In this document: piece by piece, positions 36,709 to 45,590 of the stretch
Numbering within the stretch: position 1 is the first letter of the stretch
How the letters are laid out: the number at the start of each line of letters is the position of its first letter
Assembly: GCA_905181785.1 (NCBI GenBank)
Contig: CAJIZC010000010.1
Location: 1 to 64,000, forward strand
Length of the DNA: 64,000 bases
Direction: 5' to 3'
DNA from: an uncultured Candidatus Poseidoniales archaeon
Lineage (GTDB): Archaea > Thermoplasmatota > Poseidoniia > Poseidoniales > Poseidoniaceae
Position numbers and translations under genes: made by a program
The notes under the pieces: generated by a model
Database searches by the model: none
What the model was told of the DNA's origin: nothing
The model's input: the letters and a program-made list of their open reading frames with translations, nothing else

Positions 36709-36921
36709 ACTGTACCCCCTCATTATGAGGCGGGCTTGACTTGAAATAAAGTCTTGCTTGCATATCCCGCCAAACAGAGGTTCATTCTACAGGCAATGAG
36801 TCAACCAAGGTGAATCCACAACAAGAGCAAAGTCACCTTCTGCTGATGACCCATATTTGGGCAACACTTGGCCCACAGGGTCAAGAACAGCAAGCGGTTC
36901 CGATGAAACGGAGGGGCTTCG

Positions 36922-37944
36922 TTGGCGGTGTTGATCAATGCTGAAATTGACGGTCTTTTGGAATCGACTTCGAGATCGTTTTACCCCACTCTGAAGTACT
37001 TGCCAAAGAAGACGAGAGGTCAAATTGGGTTGCTCTACTTGCTCGCAAGGGTAGCGGACACAATAGCCGATTCAAAGCACGGTGATACTCAGGTGTTGCT
37101 TCAACTGTTGAAATCCTACAACGATGTGGTGCAGGGCCGTTCCTCAGAACTCCCTAATTTTTCGGAGATTGCAGCCATCCAAAGCAACGAAAGCGAGGCT
37201 GAACTTCTGCGAAATGTCCCGAGCGTAGTGGACGCCATGGAATTCTATAGCAAAGAGGACAGAGAAAGAATTCTGGAATGCCTCGAGGTCATTGTGGGCG
37301 GTCAAATCCTCGACCTCCAACGGTTTGGACCGGCCAAAGAAGGTGGCAGTATTTCTTCGCTCAACAACAACGAAGAATTGGATGATTACACCTACAAAGT
37401 CGCAGGTTGTGTCGGTGTGTTTTGGACGAAAATGTCCCTCGCTCACTTGATGTCATTGCCTCCTGAAAAGGAAGTGGAATTCTTTGAGAAGGGGGTCCGG
37501 TTTGGAAAGGCACTGCAAATGATCAACATTTTGCGGGACATTCCTGAAGATTTACGGTTTGGACGTTGTTACATACCGAGCGAAGCACTGAGCCGTCATG
37601 GGCTTGAACCGGCCGACTTGATGGATGCCTCAAACATTGATCAATTCCGACCGCTGTATGACGAGTACCTCGATCTTGCAAATGACCACTTTGACGCCGC
37701 AGCTGAGTACATACGAATGCTCCCTGAAGGGCAATTTAGGCTCAAAGCATCGTGCATGCTTCCAGTGCTGATTGGACAACGTACGGTCACGCTCCTCCGT
37801 ACAGGCAACATCCTCGATTCAGAGGACCGAATTAAGGTCACGCGGGATGAGATGAAATCCTATGCTCGTAAACTTCTGCGGGCCTTGTTGATACCTGGTG
37901 GTGTAAAGCGCCTGCTGGAAAAAAACCGCGATGTTCCTGAGTGA
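36922..37944 (+). CDS. Squalene/phytoene synthase family protein
   Basis: 340 residues of the head-to-head prenyl synthase fold. First aspartate motif: RVADTIAD (Asp46-Asp50). Second: NILRDIPEDLRFGRCYIP (Asp206-Asp210). The substrate-pocket block YTYKVAGCVGVFWTKM is closer to squalene synthases than to CrtB. Such enzymes condense two farnesyl- or geranylgeranyl-diphosphates. The start is TTG 36922 with an ideal GGAGGGG five bases upstream. No NADPH-domain tail or C-terminal TM helix is seen. A second synthase follows 230 bp later. Confidence 0.87.
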   Translation: MAVLINAEIDGLLESTSRSFYPTLKYLPKKTRGQIGLLYLLARVADTIADSKHGDTQVLLQLLKSYNDVVQGRSSELPNFSEIAAIQSNESEAELLRNVPSVVDAMEFYSKEDRERILECLEVIVGGQILDLQRFGPAKEGGSISSLNNNEELDDYTYKVAGCVGVFWTKMSLAHLMSLPPEKEVEFFEKGVRFGKALQMINILRDIPEDLRFGRCYIPSEALSRHGLEPADLMDASNIDQFRPLYDEYLDLANDHFDAAAEYIRMLPEGQFRLKASCMLPVLIGQRTVTLLRTGNILDSEDRIKVTRDEMKSYARKLLRALLIPGGVKRLLEKNRDVPE

Positions 37945-38032
37945 ACCAGTTTCTGTTGATCGAACCCCAAACAACAACTGAATCAACGCCTTTCATCAGA
38001 CTGGATTTGACTCCCGCGCTCCTGAGGGCCGC

Positions 38033-38048
38033 TAGTAAGAAATTACTA
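38033..38048. promoter_or_regulatory. Palindrome TAGTAA-GAAA-TTACTA before crtB-like gene
   Basis: Perfect 6-bp inverted repeat with a 4-nt spacer, in an AT-rich stretch (38030-38095) 127 bp upstream of the phytoene synthase start. The AT-rich part also contains ATTAATTCATAAAA, suitable as a TATA region. A transcription-factor operator is inferred from symmetry only. Confidence 0.4.
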
Positions 38049-38174
38049 ACAAAGAAATTAACAGAGAGAAAACGATTCATTAATTCATAAAACCAGTTGC
38101 TTTTCGCCTTTGCCAAATGGTGCAAACTTCCGTAGGTCTCAAAAGGGGGAACTGATGAGAGACAATTGGTCCTC

Positions 38175-39473
38175 ATGCTTGAACGCCGAAAACCTCTCGA
38201 CTTGTTGTTTCCCCTCAAGGGAAGCGCAACAACTCGGGCGGAAGGTGAAAATCAAGAATCCATGACGGCACTTGACCGTGTACGTGCCGGTGTGATGTTG
38301 GCCAGAGATGCCGTGAAGGCCGTTAGCGTAACCGCAATGGAAGCCCTTCGGGAAGGGGCCACGTTCATAGGAATCGTCGGAGAGAAAAATCAACTGGTTG
38401 ACCCCTTTGAACACCTCGACGCCCCCATTTGGTCCGATCGCCCCCCCCAAGAGTTGATGAAACTCGCTTTCCGTTACTGTGAAGAACTGACCATGCGGGA
38501 AGCAGGGAACTTCTATCACTCCTTCAAGTACCTCCCAGACGAACAACGCAACGCAATGTGCGCCGTCTATGCGTTCTGCCGAAGAGCGGATGACATCGCC
38601 GATGGCGACTGGGCAGACAGGTTCCCCGGCAGCATGGGCGAGATGGATCCTGAAGCCGTCGCTTACAGAGAACAACTCGAAAGCCTGCAAGATCAAGGTA
38701 CAATCCTCGATGAAGAGGCCTACCTTAACAAAATCACACAGTTGTTCTTCTTCAGAAAGAAACTCTCCACCTGTTACTCTGAAGTCTATTCCACTGACCC
38801 AGTGTTCCTCGCCCTGAAGGAGACCGTCGAGCGCTATTCGATTGGTCGAGAAGTCTTTGATGATTTGATTTCTGGAATGGAAGATGACCTTTACAACAAC
38901 CGGTACCGCAGCTTCGATGAACTCTATGTGTACTGCTACAGGGTGGCTTCTGTCGTTGGTTTGATGTGCATTGAAATCTATGGTTACGAAGACCCTCGGG
39001 CAAAGAAATTCGCCGAATCATGGGGGATCTTCATGCAACTCACCAACGTCCTGAGGGATGTCGGCGAAGACATTCAACGCGACCGAGTCTACTTGCCCCT
39101 TGATGAACTCGAATCCAATGGGATCACTGAACCTGAACTTGGTGAACAAGTGGTCCTCAACAAACAATGGGAACCTTACTGCAGGGATTATGCCCGCAGG
39201 GCCCGCACATACCTCGAAGAAGCGCGCCAACTCTTGCCGTTGCTGCCTCGTCGCACACGGTATTCTCCGGCCGCAATGATTGCCTTTTATGACAAAATCC
39301 TTCGCCAAATTGAGAAGCAACAAGGTGACGTGTTCACCCAACGTGTCAAACTCAACAAGGTGCAGAAGATATCCCTTGCTGCAGCGGTGTACATGCGCCA
39401 CCGACTCCTTCCTGCCTTCCTCGACCCGCTTTGGGGCGGCCTGGCTCGAATTGGACTGCTTCCCGCAGTTTGA
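38175..39473 (+). CDS. crtB: Phytoene synthase
   Basis: Condenses two geranylgeranyl-diphosphates to phytoene, the first step of carotenoid synthesis. FYHSFKYLPDEQRNAMCAVYAFCRRADDIAD contains the first aspartate motif (139-143; split here for length). YRVASVVGLMCIEIYGY and LTNVLRDVGEDIQRDRVYLP are CrtB signatures. The catalytic core begins near residue 90. The preceding 90 residues (helical, ALDRVRAGVMLARDAVKAV) are an extension not usual in CrtB. ATG 38175 is used; a TTG three codons earlier is in frame. The product could feed carotenoids or retinal for a rhodopsin, but no other crt gene is in the window. Confidence 0.9.
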   Translation: MLERRKPLDLLFPLKGSATTRAEGENQESMTALDRVRAGVMLARDAVKAVSVTAMEALREGATFIGIVGEKNQLVDPFEHLDAPIWSDRPPQELMKLAFRYCEELTMREAGNFYHSFKYLPDEQRNAMCAVYAFCRRADDIADGDWADRFPGSMGEMDPEAVAYREQLESLQDQGTILDEEAYLNKITQLFFFRKKLSTCYSEVYSTDPVFLALKETVERYSIGREVFDDLISGMEDDLYNNRYRSFDELYVYCYRVASVVGLMCIEIYGYEDPRAKKFAESWGIFMQLTNVLRDVGEDIQRDRVYLPLDELESNGITEPELGEQVVLNKQWEPYCRDYARRARTYLEEARQLLPLLPRRTRYSPAAMIAFYDKILRQIEKQQGDVFTQRVKLNKVQKISLAAAVYMRHRLLPAFLDPLWGGLARIGLLPAV

Positions 39474-39606
39474 TTCGAAGCGTCACCGTCGATCAGACCC
39501 CAACCGATTCGGATTTTTTAATTGAAGACACGCTGGCGCCATACGTTCAGCAATTTGCCTCTACGATTCAGCAAACCCAAATCTGGGTTGCACAGCCAAG
39601 TGATGC

Positions 39607-40782
39607 TCAAACCGTTCGTGTGAACGCTTGGATACCAGTGATGTAGCGCCCAATGATGAGGTTGTGAATGTCGTGGGTCCCTTCGTAGGTCTTCACCGAT
39701 TCCAAATTTGCCATGTGACGCATGACCGGGTATTCGTCAAGGATGCCGTTGGCGCCGTGGATGTCTCGAGCGACACGAGCAATCTCGAGAGCAATGTCGA
39801 CGTTGTTCATCTTGGCAAGCGAAATTTGTTCATTAAACCAGTTGCCATCGTCCTTCTTTCGACCGAGGTGGTAGGCAAGCAGTTGCCCCTTGGTGATTTC
39901 TCTCAGCATCCATGCCAGTTTGTTTTGAACCAGTTGGTACGACGCAATCGGGTGATCGAACTGGATGCGGGATAGTGCGTAGGTTTTCGCACTGTGGAAG
40001 CACGACATAGCCGCGCCGAGTGCGCCCCAGGAGATACCGAACCGTGCGTTGTTGAGGCATGAGAATGGACCTCGCAGACCTTTGACATTTGGCAGCATTC
40101 GGTCCTTTGGAATCTTGCAGTCTTGGAACACAAGTTCGCTTGTGACTGAGGCCTTGAGGGAGTGCTTGCCCTTCATTTCAGGGGCGGAGAATCCTTCATC
40201 GTCTTTCTCAACAATGAATCCACGAATGACGCCATCCAGTTTAGCCCAAACAACAGCTACATCGGCGATTGTTCCGTTTGTAATCCACATTTTCGCACCG
40301 TTGAGGAGGTAATGGTCGCCCATGTCTTCGGCCTTGGTGATCATATCACCAGGGTTTGATCCGTAGTCTGGTTCGGTTAATCCGAAGCAACCGATCCATT
40401 CACCGGAGGTCATTTTTGGGAGGTAGTAATTTTTCTGTTCTTCGGAGCCAAAGTCCCAGATGGGGTACATGGCAAGGGAGCCTTGAACGGAAGCGAATGA
40501 ACGCAATCCTGAATCGCCTCGCTCTAATTCTTGGCAGATAAGGCCGTAGGCTACATAGGAGAGGCCTGGGCAACCGTAGCCTTTGAGTGGAGCGCCAAGC
40601 ACACCCATTTCACCGAGTGCAACGCGCCATTCATCAAGGAAAACCCCTCGTTCACATGCGTCTTCAATCTTGGGAAGAACTTCTTCGTCAACCCATTCAC
40701 GAACCATGTCACGAATCATAATTTCTTCTTCGGTCAAGAGACTTTCAATATCGTAAAAGTCGACGCCTTCGTATGGTTCCAT
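39607..40782 (-). CDS. Acyl-CoA dehydrogenase, glutaryl-CoA dehydrogenase-like
   Basis: FAD enzyme of 391 residues. ASVQGSLAMYPIWDFGSEEQK, CFGLTEPDYGSNPGDM (FAD site), GAKMWITNG, and the catalytic-base block VKTYEGTHDIHNLIIGRYI with Glu367. This block and the LRSFASVQ segment are typical of GCDH, which dehydrogenates and decarboxylates glutaryl-CoA from lysine/tryptophan breakdown; another short-chain substrate is possible. Electrons would pass to the EtfAB encoded at 44.8-46.5 kb. The N-terminus is EDFYDIESLLTEEE-like, as in the family. Confidence 0.9.
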   Translation of the reverse strand: MEPYEGVDFYDIESLLTEEEIMIRDMVREWVDEEVLPKIEDACERGVFLDEWRVALGEMGVLGAPLKGYGCPGLSYVAYGLICQELERGDSGLRSFASVQGSLAMYPIWDFGSEEQKNYYLPKMTSGEWIGCFGLTEPDYGSNPGDMITKAEDMGDHYLLNGAKMWITNGTIADVAVVWAKLDGVIRGFIVEKDDEGFSAPEMKGKHSLKASVTSELVFQDCKIPKDRMLPNVKGLRGPFSCLNNARFGISWGALGAAMSCFHSAKTYALSRIQFDHPIASYQLVQNKLAWMLREITKGQLLAYHLGRKKDDGNWFNEQISLAKMNNVDIALEIARVARDIHGANGILDEYPVMRHMANLESVKTYEGTHDIHNLIIGRYITGIQAFTRTV

Positions 40783-40854
40783 AGGACCCTCTCAAAACTT
40801 GGTGAACAGAGGCGCTTCAAGAACCTAACCCTCCCCGAGGGTCTTTGAAGCGAA

Positions 40855-42033
40855 TCAAGACTTGGAACGTTTTCGCCACGCCATGTACCAGCCCTGCAAC
40901 GTTTTGCTGTTCATGTAAACCAGCCCGAGGATGGTCCCCGGAACGGCTACAACGACAGCCGCCAACACGGCGACGGTCATAATGCTGTTATCGATTTCAA
41001 CAGGAGGTTCAGGCATGAAGGAGACGATGTTACCAAAAGAGGTGATGATGAACCCTTCGCGCTGATCATTTTCCCAAACAAAGGCAATCGATCGGCTGGA
41101 CACAGCTGGATCCCATGCCGCTGCGTCCTCTGCGACAATTTGGATGTAGGCTTCCGAAATGAGCGGCTGTTGACGGACGGTTGCGAATGGAGCCATGTGA
41201 ATCAATGTGCTTCCATCATGCCCTCTTGAAACGGTTGTAAAGTCACCAGAGAGCGTCCCGAATTGCATCAAGTTCTCCGTCGTGGATTGACTTGGGTCAA
41301 CGATGTCAAGTCGTATGGCTTGAGTTTTGAGGCCGCTTGCAAAACCAACGCATTCGTTGAGGGTGGGGTCGGCGCAATCAACACCGACCCATGTTTGGGC
41401 GCTGGTCCCTGAGAGGTAGGTGACTTCATGAGTTTGAGAGATGACTGCAAGGCCATGGCTGAGGGTTGCAGCGATGCAGATGTTTTCTTGTCGATGGCAA
41501 GCAATATCGGTTATTTCAGAAGTTCTTGTCCCTTCAAGTTGGATGAAACCGGTTCCTTCTGAAAATTGCCAGATGCTACCATCAACCGCTCCAAAGTAAG
41601 CATAATCCCCTGCTGGCCGCCATTCGACCGAAGTGAGATCAAGCCCGAAGATAGCGCCGGTTCCATTTACGGGCCCGATGCTGTAATCTTCTGAATCATA
41701 GCGCATGGCCATTCCAAAATCACCCGCCATCAAAGCAGTGTTGCCACGTGGATGCCAAGCGAGGTCTTGGAAGGCTTGAGTGCGGCCAGAATTCAATTCC
41801 ACATCCCCGCTGCGGTCACCTGCATCATCGGCAGAAAGCAGGCGAGCATAGCCGTCTTCACCCGCAATGAGAACCCAGAGGCCGTCGGGAGAAAGCGCTC
41901 CGGCATGGAGACCGAGATCGTTGTCTTCCAGTGTGTCTTCAAGTTTGAGTTGGATCAAGGATTCTGATTCCGCAGGAACGCTTGGGAGAAGCATCAACAT
42001 CAAAACAGCCAGAACAAGCATTGACCTTCGCAT
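40855..42033 (-). CDS. Exported propeller-like protein with C-terminal membrane anchor
   Basis: 392 residues. A signal peptide (MRRSMLVLAVLMLMLLPSVPA) leads an exterior domain with repeated beta blades (for example GALSPDGLWVLIAGEDGYARLL, FQDLAWHPRGNTALMAGD, TSVEWRPAGDYAYFGAVDG). This pattern is like WD40/YVTN propellers. A TM helix (SIMTVAVLAAVVVAVPGTILGLVYM) and a short basic tail (WRKRSKS) end the protein. GGGGGTGG precedes ATG 42033; an upstream TTG is in frame. Ligand unknown; the protein faces the cell exterior. Confidence 0.75.
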   Translation of the reverse strand: MRRSMLVLAVLMLMLLPSVPAESESLIQLKLEDTLEDNDLGLHAGALSPDGLWVLIAGEDGYARLLSADDAGDRSGDVELNSGRTQAFQDLAWHPRGNTALMAGDFGMAMRYDSEDYSIGPVNGTGAIFGLDLTSVEWRPAGDYAYFGAVDGSIWQFSEGTGFIQLEGTRTSEITDIACHRQENICIAATLSHGLAVISQTHEVTYLSGTSAQTWVGVDCADPTLNECVGFASGLKTQAIRLDIVDPSQSTTENLMQFGTLSGDFTTVSRGHDGSTLIHMAPFATVRQQPLISEAYIQIVAEDAAAWDPAVSSRSIAFVWENDQREGFIITSFGNIVSFMPEPPVEIDNSIMTVAVLAAVVVAVPGTILGLVYMNSKTLQGWYMAWRKRSKS

Positions 42034-42151
42034 AGCCAAGCCACCCCCCAACAGAACAAAACCCCTCCGACTGTCAAAATCAACGCTTCAACCTTCAACT
42101 GGCTCACCTCTGCACGGTGAGCCTTATGTTCAAGAGCGGTTTGGACGGAGC

Positions 42152-42676
42152 ATGGAGCGATTCGCAGTTAAGCGCGGTTTAGAAAAGAAAATGGGCGGCA
42201 ACGCAGGACTATCGAAGTTAGCAGCGCAGTATTTCGATGACTTGCAAGTCGATGCTGAAGGTCTGTTCACCGGTAAATACGGCATTCTAACCCGCATCAG
42301 CGGGGAGTTCGGCAGCGATGGAAAACTCGCTCTGGATGTTGAGCAACTCAAAGGGGCAGACCTCACAACGTTCCTTGCCAGCGATGGTGGAAGAGAAGAA
42401 GCCATGGAATCTCGCAAAAGATACTCTGCCTTCTTGGATGAAGCCACAGGCTACACTCCAAAACAACGCGGGGACAAAGCCAAAGAGGAAGCAAAGAAAT
42501 TCTCAAAGGCCCGCTCGGCCATCAAAATGGCTCATAAGTCCATGGAGATGAGCAAAAGCATCACCCAAGAAACAACCGACCAGGCTCACGCAATGATCGC
42601 TGAACTTCAATCGATGATCGATGCAGGTACGCCTCCTTCCGAAGGCAAGGTCAAGAAACTCAACGACTTACTTTGA
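42152..42676 (+). CDS. Conserved archaeal hypothetical protein (possibly DUF5611-like)
   Basis: 174 residues. The N-terminal half (MERFAVKRGLEKKMGG, then FTGKYGILTRISGEFGSDGKLALDVE) is predicted beta-rich. The second half (YSAFLDEATGYTPKQRGDKAKEEAKKFSKA onward; a long helix rich in Lys/Ser/Met) is helical. The KRG motif and the ATGYTPKQR segment recall small uncharacterised archaeal proteins (DUF5611); I could not verify this. ATG 42152 has ACGGAG just before it. It ends 20 bp before tyrS and is probably in the same transcript. Confidence 0.7.
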   Translation: MERFAVKRGLEKKMGGNAGLSKLAAQYFDDLQVDAEGLFTGKYGILTRISGEFGSDGKLALDVEQLKGADLTTFLASDGGREEAMESRKRYSAFLDEATGYTPKQRGDKAKEEAKKFSKARSAIKMAHKSMEMSKSITQETTDQAHAMIAELQSMIDAGTPPSEGKVKKLNDLL

Positions 42677-42696
42677 TTGACGAGGAGGTGAAAGGC

Positions 42697-43842
42697 ATGG
42701 ACAGCAAGGCCATCCTCGAACCATACCTTGAGCAGTGTCCGAGAATTTCTGAACTTGATGACGCATCACAACAACGCTTGGCGTTGATGGTTGGCAGCGT
42801 CGATGAAACCGTCGGCATATCCCACCTCGTGGATTGCCTCGCCGATGGAACAAGCCTCGGTGGCGACGGTACAATCCGTTGCTACGTCGGGTTCGAACCT
42901 TCAGGGAAGGCCCACATTGGATGGAAGGTCCTCTCGCTGCAATTGCGAAGAATGCTTGAAGCGGATGCAAACGTCTTGATTTTCTTGGCCGATTGGCACG
43001 CTTGGGTCAACGACAAGTTCAACGGTGTTATGGCGGACATTCAGACCACAGCCACATACATGGAAGAAACATTCCGAGCCTTGCTTGGCCACCCTGAAGA
43101 AGGCGATGGACCTGGCCAACTCAGATTCCTATGGGCTTCTGAATTGATGGACAATGGCGATTACTGGGCTCGAGTGCTTCGGTGTTCCAAGGGTGCAACC
43201 CTCGCAATGGTTCGTAAAACATTCACCATCATGGGTCGCGATGAAGCGTCCTCTGACCATGACCTCTCCAAATTCTACTACCCTGCCATGCAAGCAAGCG
43301 ATATTTTTGAACTCAAAATCGATGTTGCGCTGGGTGGAATGGATCAGAGAAAGGCCCACATGTTTATGCGCGACGTTGCAACAAAGTGGGGATGGGAAAA
43401 GGCAACTTGCCTCCACACACCAATCATCTCATCGCTCAAGGCAACTGGAACTCGAATGGAAAGTTTCGATCATAAAATGAGCAAATCGGACCCATCTGGT
43501 GCAATCTTACTCCACGATGCAGAAAATATCCTTCGCAATAAAATGAAAAAGCACGCCTATCTGGATCCCGCAGATCAACATTCACCGGTTTACGAACTGG
43601 CTGAACACGTTGTGCTCCCCGAATGGGGTGAAATAGTCGTAACACCAAACCCAAAGTTCGGAGAACCATCCACATGGACTGATCTAGTTGCATTCAAAGC
43701 CGCAGTGAGCGACGGCACCCTGCATCCATTGGATGCGAAACTTGGCGTTGCTGCCGGCATAAGCCGCGGCTTAGAAGGCGTTGCTGCCCATTTTGAAGCA
43801 AGACCAGAAACCCTTGACGCTGTGACTCGCTTGGCCAAGTGA
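42697..43842 (+). CDS. tyrS: Tyrosyl-tRNA synthetase, archaeal/eukaryotic type
   Basis: Charges tRNA-Tyr. The class-I HIGH equivalent is KAHIGW (His73-Trp76) and the KMSKS loop is HKMSKSDPSGA (about residue 261). GFEPSGKAHIGW and FYYPAMQASDIFELKIDVALGGMDQRKAHM are typical of archaeal and eukaryotic TyrRS. There is no bacterial S4 domain. At 381 residues it is slightly longer than most archaeal TyrRSs (about 310-370). ATG 42697 follows GAGGAGGTG by 6 bases and is preferred to an upstream TTG at 42673. Confidence 0.95.
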   Translation: MDSKAILEPYLEQCPRISELDDASQQRLALMVGSVDETVGISHLVDCLADGTSLGGDGTIRCYVGFEPSGKAHIGWKVLSLQLRRMLEADANVLIFLADWHAWVNDKFNGVMADIQTTATYMEETFRALLGHPEEGDGPGQLRFLWASELMDNGDYWARVLRCSKGATLAMVRKTFTIMGRDEASSDHDLSKFYYPAMQASDIFELKIDVALGGMDQRKAHMFMRDVATKWGWEKATCLHTPIISSLKATGTRMESFDHKMSKSDPSGAILLHDAENILRNKMKKHAYLDPADQHSPVYELAEHVVLPEWGEIVVTPNPKFGEPSTWTDLVAFKAAVSDGTLHPLDAKLGVAAGISRGLEGVAAHFEARPETLDAVTRLAK

Positions 43843-43843
43843 T

Positions 43844-44692
43844 TCAATCTTCGTGAAGCGAGAAACCCTCTTCGATGCTGTGGACATCAAGGCGAAGAAT
43901 TCGTCGAGTGTCACGGATGTAATCACGGGACGGCAAATGGTCAATGCCAACGGTAGCGTTGACGGTCAGGCATTGACCTGGTTGGAATTGGTTGACGTAT
44001 TCCTCAGAAAGAATGGCCATGATGGTCGGCACATCTTCGGGCAGGTCATCGCTTTGAAGGCTCGTTGGATCAAAGAGTTCCATGTATTGGACATCTTCGT
44101 AGTAGTTTCGCTCAAGGTCCATGCTGAAGTTTCGAGGGTCTGGCAAGTCTTCACGCTTTCCGCCTGCGTCGAGGATCGCGATGGCGTTCTTTAGGCACAT
44201 TGGGCATGTCTCCAATTTCTTGCGAGCTCGCGCCAGCTGTTCATGCTCAACCCACTCATGCTTGCATTCGCGGCAGGCGTATGCGGCGCGCTTCAACCAA
44301 CCCATGGCCCGACTTGTGCTGTGGACAACCGCATCAAAGCGCAAAAACCGAGTTCTGTCCCTCATTCGCAAATCGGCGATGTGATATCGGTTTAGTTCAG
44401 AAAACCCAAGCACCCTAATGACGGGGCGTGGACTCAAGTTATGGAGTGAAAATTGCTCTTCAAGAACGATGGTTCCCGAAGCGAGGCATGTCGACATGTC
44501 ACTCATGAAAGCAAGGCCAAGACCCTCGTGCTTTTCCAATTGCTCCCATTGAATTTCAAAACCCCAGACGCTGTCGTCAATCGAAGCCAATGCGGCAAAG
44601 TCGGCTTTACAGTTTGCTTCAAAAAAGGTCCGCCAAGCGGCAAGCAGTCGTTGTTCTTCTGGGGTGGGCTCGGTGGGGACTCTTGGCGACAT
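43844..44692 (-). CDS. MCM N-terminal-domain-like protein (OB fold with zinc ribbon), no ATPase
   Basis: 282 residues. Compared with the N-terminal half of archaeal MCM helicases, the order of features matches. There is a helical subdomain (about 10-85) and an OB-fold start IADLRMRDRTRFLRFDAVVHSTS. An inserted zinc ribbon follows (YACRECKHEW, Cys140/Cys143; ETCPMC, Cys163/Cys166). Then comes YYEDVQYMELFDP, the equivalent of the MCM 'FVDFQ-RIQE' segment, and VPTIMAILSEEYVNQFQPGQCLTVNA. The protein stops after the OB fold and has no Walker motifs, so it cannot be a helicase alone. It may bind DNA or hexamerise with MCM. Converges with tyrS. Confidence 0.7.
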   Translation of the reverse strand: MSPRVPTEPTPEEQRLLAAWRTFFEANCKADFAALASIDDSVWGFEIQWEQLEKHEGLGLAFMSDMSTCLASGTIVLEEQFSLHNLSPRPVIRVLGFSELNRYHIADLRMRDRTRFLRFDAVVHSTSRAMGWLKRAAYACRECKHEWVEHEQLARARKKLETCPMCLKNAIAILDAGGKREDLPDPRNFSMDLERNYYEDVQYMELFDPTSLQSDDLPEDVPTIMAILSEEYVNQFQPGQCLTVNATVGIDHLPSRDYIRDTRRILRLDVHSIEEGFSLHED

Positions 44693-44842
44693 GGAAGTTC
44701 GGGTCCCATCCGACGGCTTTCAATTGTTTCGATTGAAAGTCGAATTTCCAAGCAAGATTGAGCATTGCAAGTTGGGCTAAGGTTCATCAATCCCTTTCAT
44801 GTCGAGTCAACTGTCCCCTCACAGAGGAGGAGCGTGTACCCC

Positions 44843-45580
44843 ATGGCAAACATCGTCGTTCTCGTTAAGCAAGTCCCAGATACCAACGCTAAAATTGTCG
44901 TTTCAGGCGACCGAGTGGACCTTTCAGCGGTTAAGAAAGTGATGAGCCCTTACGACGAATTTGCAGTTGAAACAGCACTTCAACACCGCGAAGCAACCGG
45001 AGGCGAAGTTACCGCACTCACGCTTGGGGGAGCTGGAGCAGACAAGGTCCTCAAGGACGCAAAGGCCATTGGTGTCGATCACATCGTTCGAATCGATAGT
45101 GAGGCTGAACTTGACTCGAATGCGCTTCAAACAGCAATCACCTCGGTATTGAGCGAACTCGGTGCTGAAGTGATTTATTGTGGCAAGTCCGCAGCAGACA
45201 GCGGCGCTGGTTCAACTGGCCCGGGGATTGCAGAGCGTTTGGGCTGGGCTTCAGTCTCGAACGTCACGTCCGTGGCCTTCGATGGTGGCATCACCGTCGT
45301 AGCACCAAGTGAGGGTGGAAACGCCCGTATTTCCGTTTCCATGCCTGCCGTCATTTCTTGTGACAAAGGCAACATCAAGGTACGAAAGCCAAACGTCAAA
45401 GGCATCATGCAAGCCAAGAAAGCCAAGGTTGATGTCAAATCCATTTCAGTTCAAGCCTCCAGCGTGGCCGTTGTTTCTCACAGCATGCCACCTGCGAAGC
45501 CTGCAGGTAAATCCTACGAAGGTGGCGCTGCCGCTGCTGAAGTTGCCCGTCTTCTTCGGGATGAAGCCAACGTAATCTGA
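44843..45580 (+). CDS. etfB: Electron transfer flavoprotein beta subunit
   Basis: Carries electrons from acyl-CoA dehydrogenases to the respiratory chain. NIVVLVKQVPDTNAKI is the standard N-terminus, YDEFAVETALQHRE and YCGKSAADSGAGSTGPGIAERLGW bind AMP and shape the interface, and KKAKVDVKSI is conserved. The 245 residues match the family. ATG 44843 is used; GTG 44834, right behind GAGGAGGAG, is an alternative with three more residues. etfA follows at once. Likely partner of the acyl-CoA dehydrogenase at 39.6 kb. Confidence 0.94.
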   Translation: MANIVVLVKQVPDTNAKIVVSGDRVDLSAVKKVMSPYDEFAVETALQHREATGGEVTALTLGGAGADKVLKDAKAIGVDHIVRIDSEAELDSNALQTAITSVLSELGAEVIYCGKSAADSGAGSTGPGIAERLGWASVSNVTSVAFDGGITVVAPSEGGNARISVSMPAVISCDKGNIKVRKPNVKGIMQAKKAKVDVKSISVQASSVAVVSHSMPPAKPAGKSYEGGAAAAEVARLLRDEANVI

Positions 45581-45590
45581 GGTGAACAAC

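Noticed and set aside
41867-42151. Upstream extension of the 174-aa hypothetical protein
   Set aside because: It would overlap the signal-peptide region of the divergent propeller gene and shows no conserved feature; ATG 42152 has a binding site.
43844-44692. Truncated full-length MCM gene
   Set aside because: The downstream sequence is tyrS on the opposite strand with no ATPase remnants, and the protein ends in a normal polar tail, so a designed standalone form is more likely than a broken gene.
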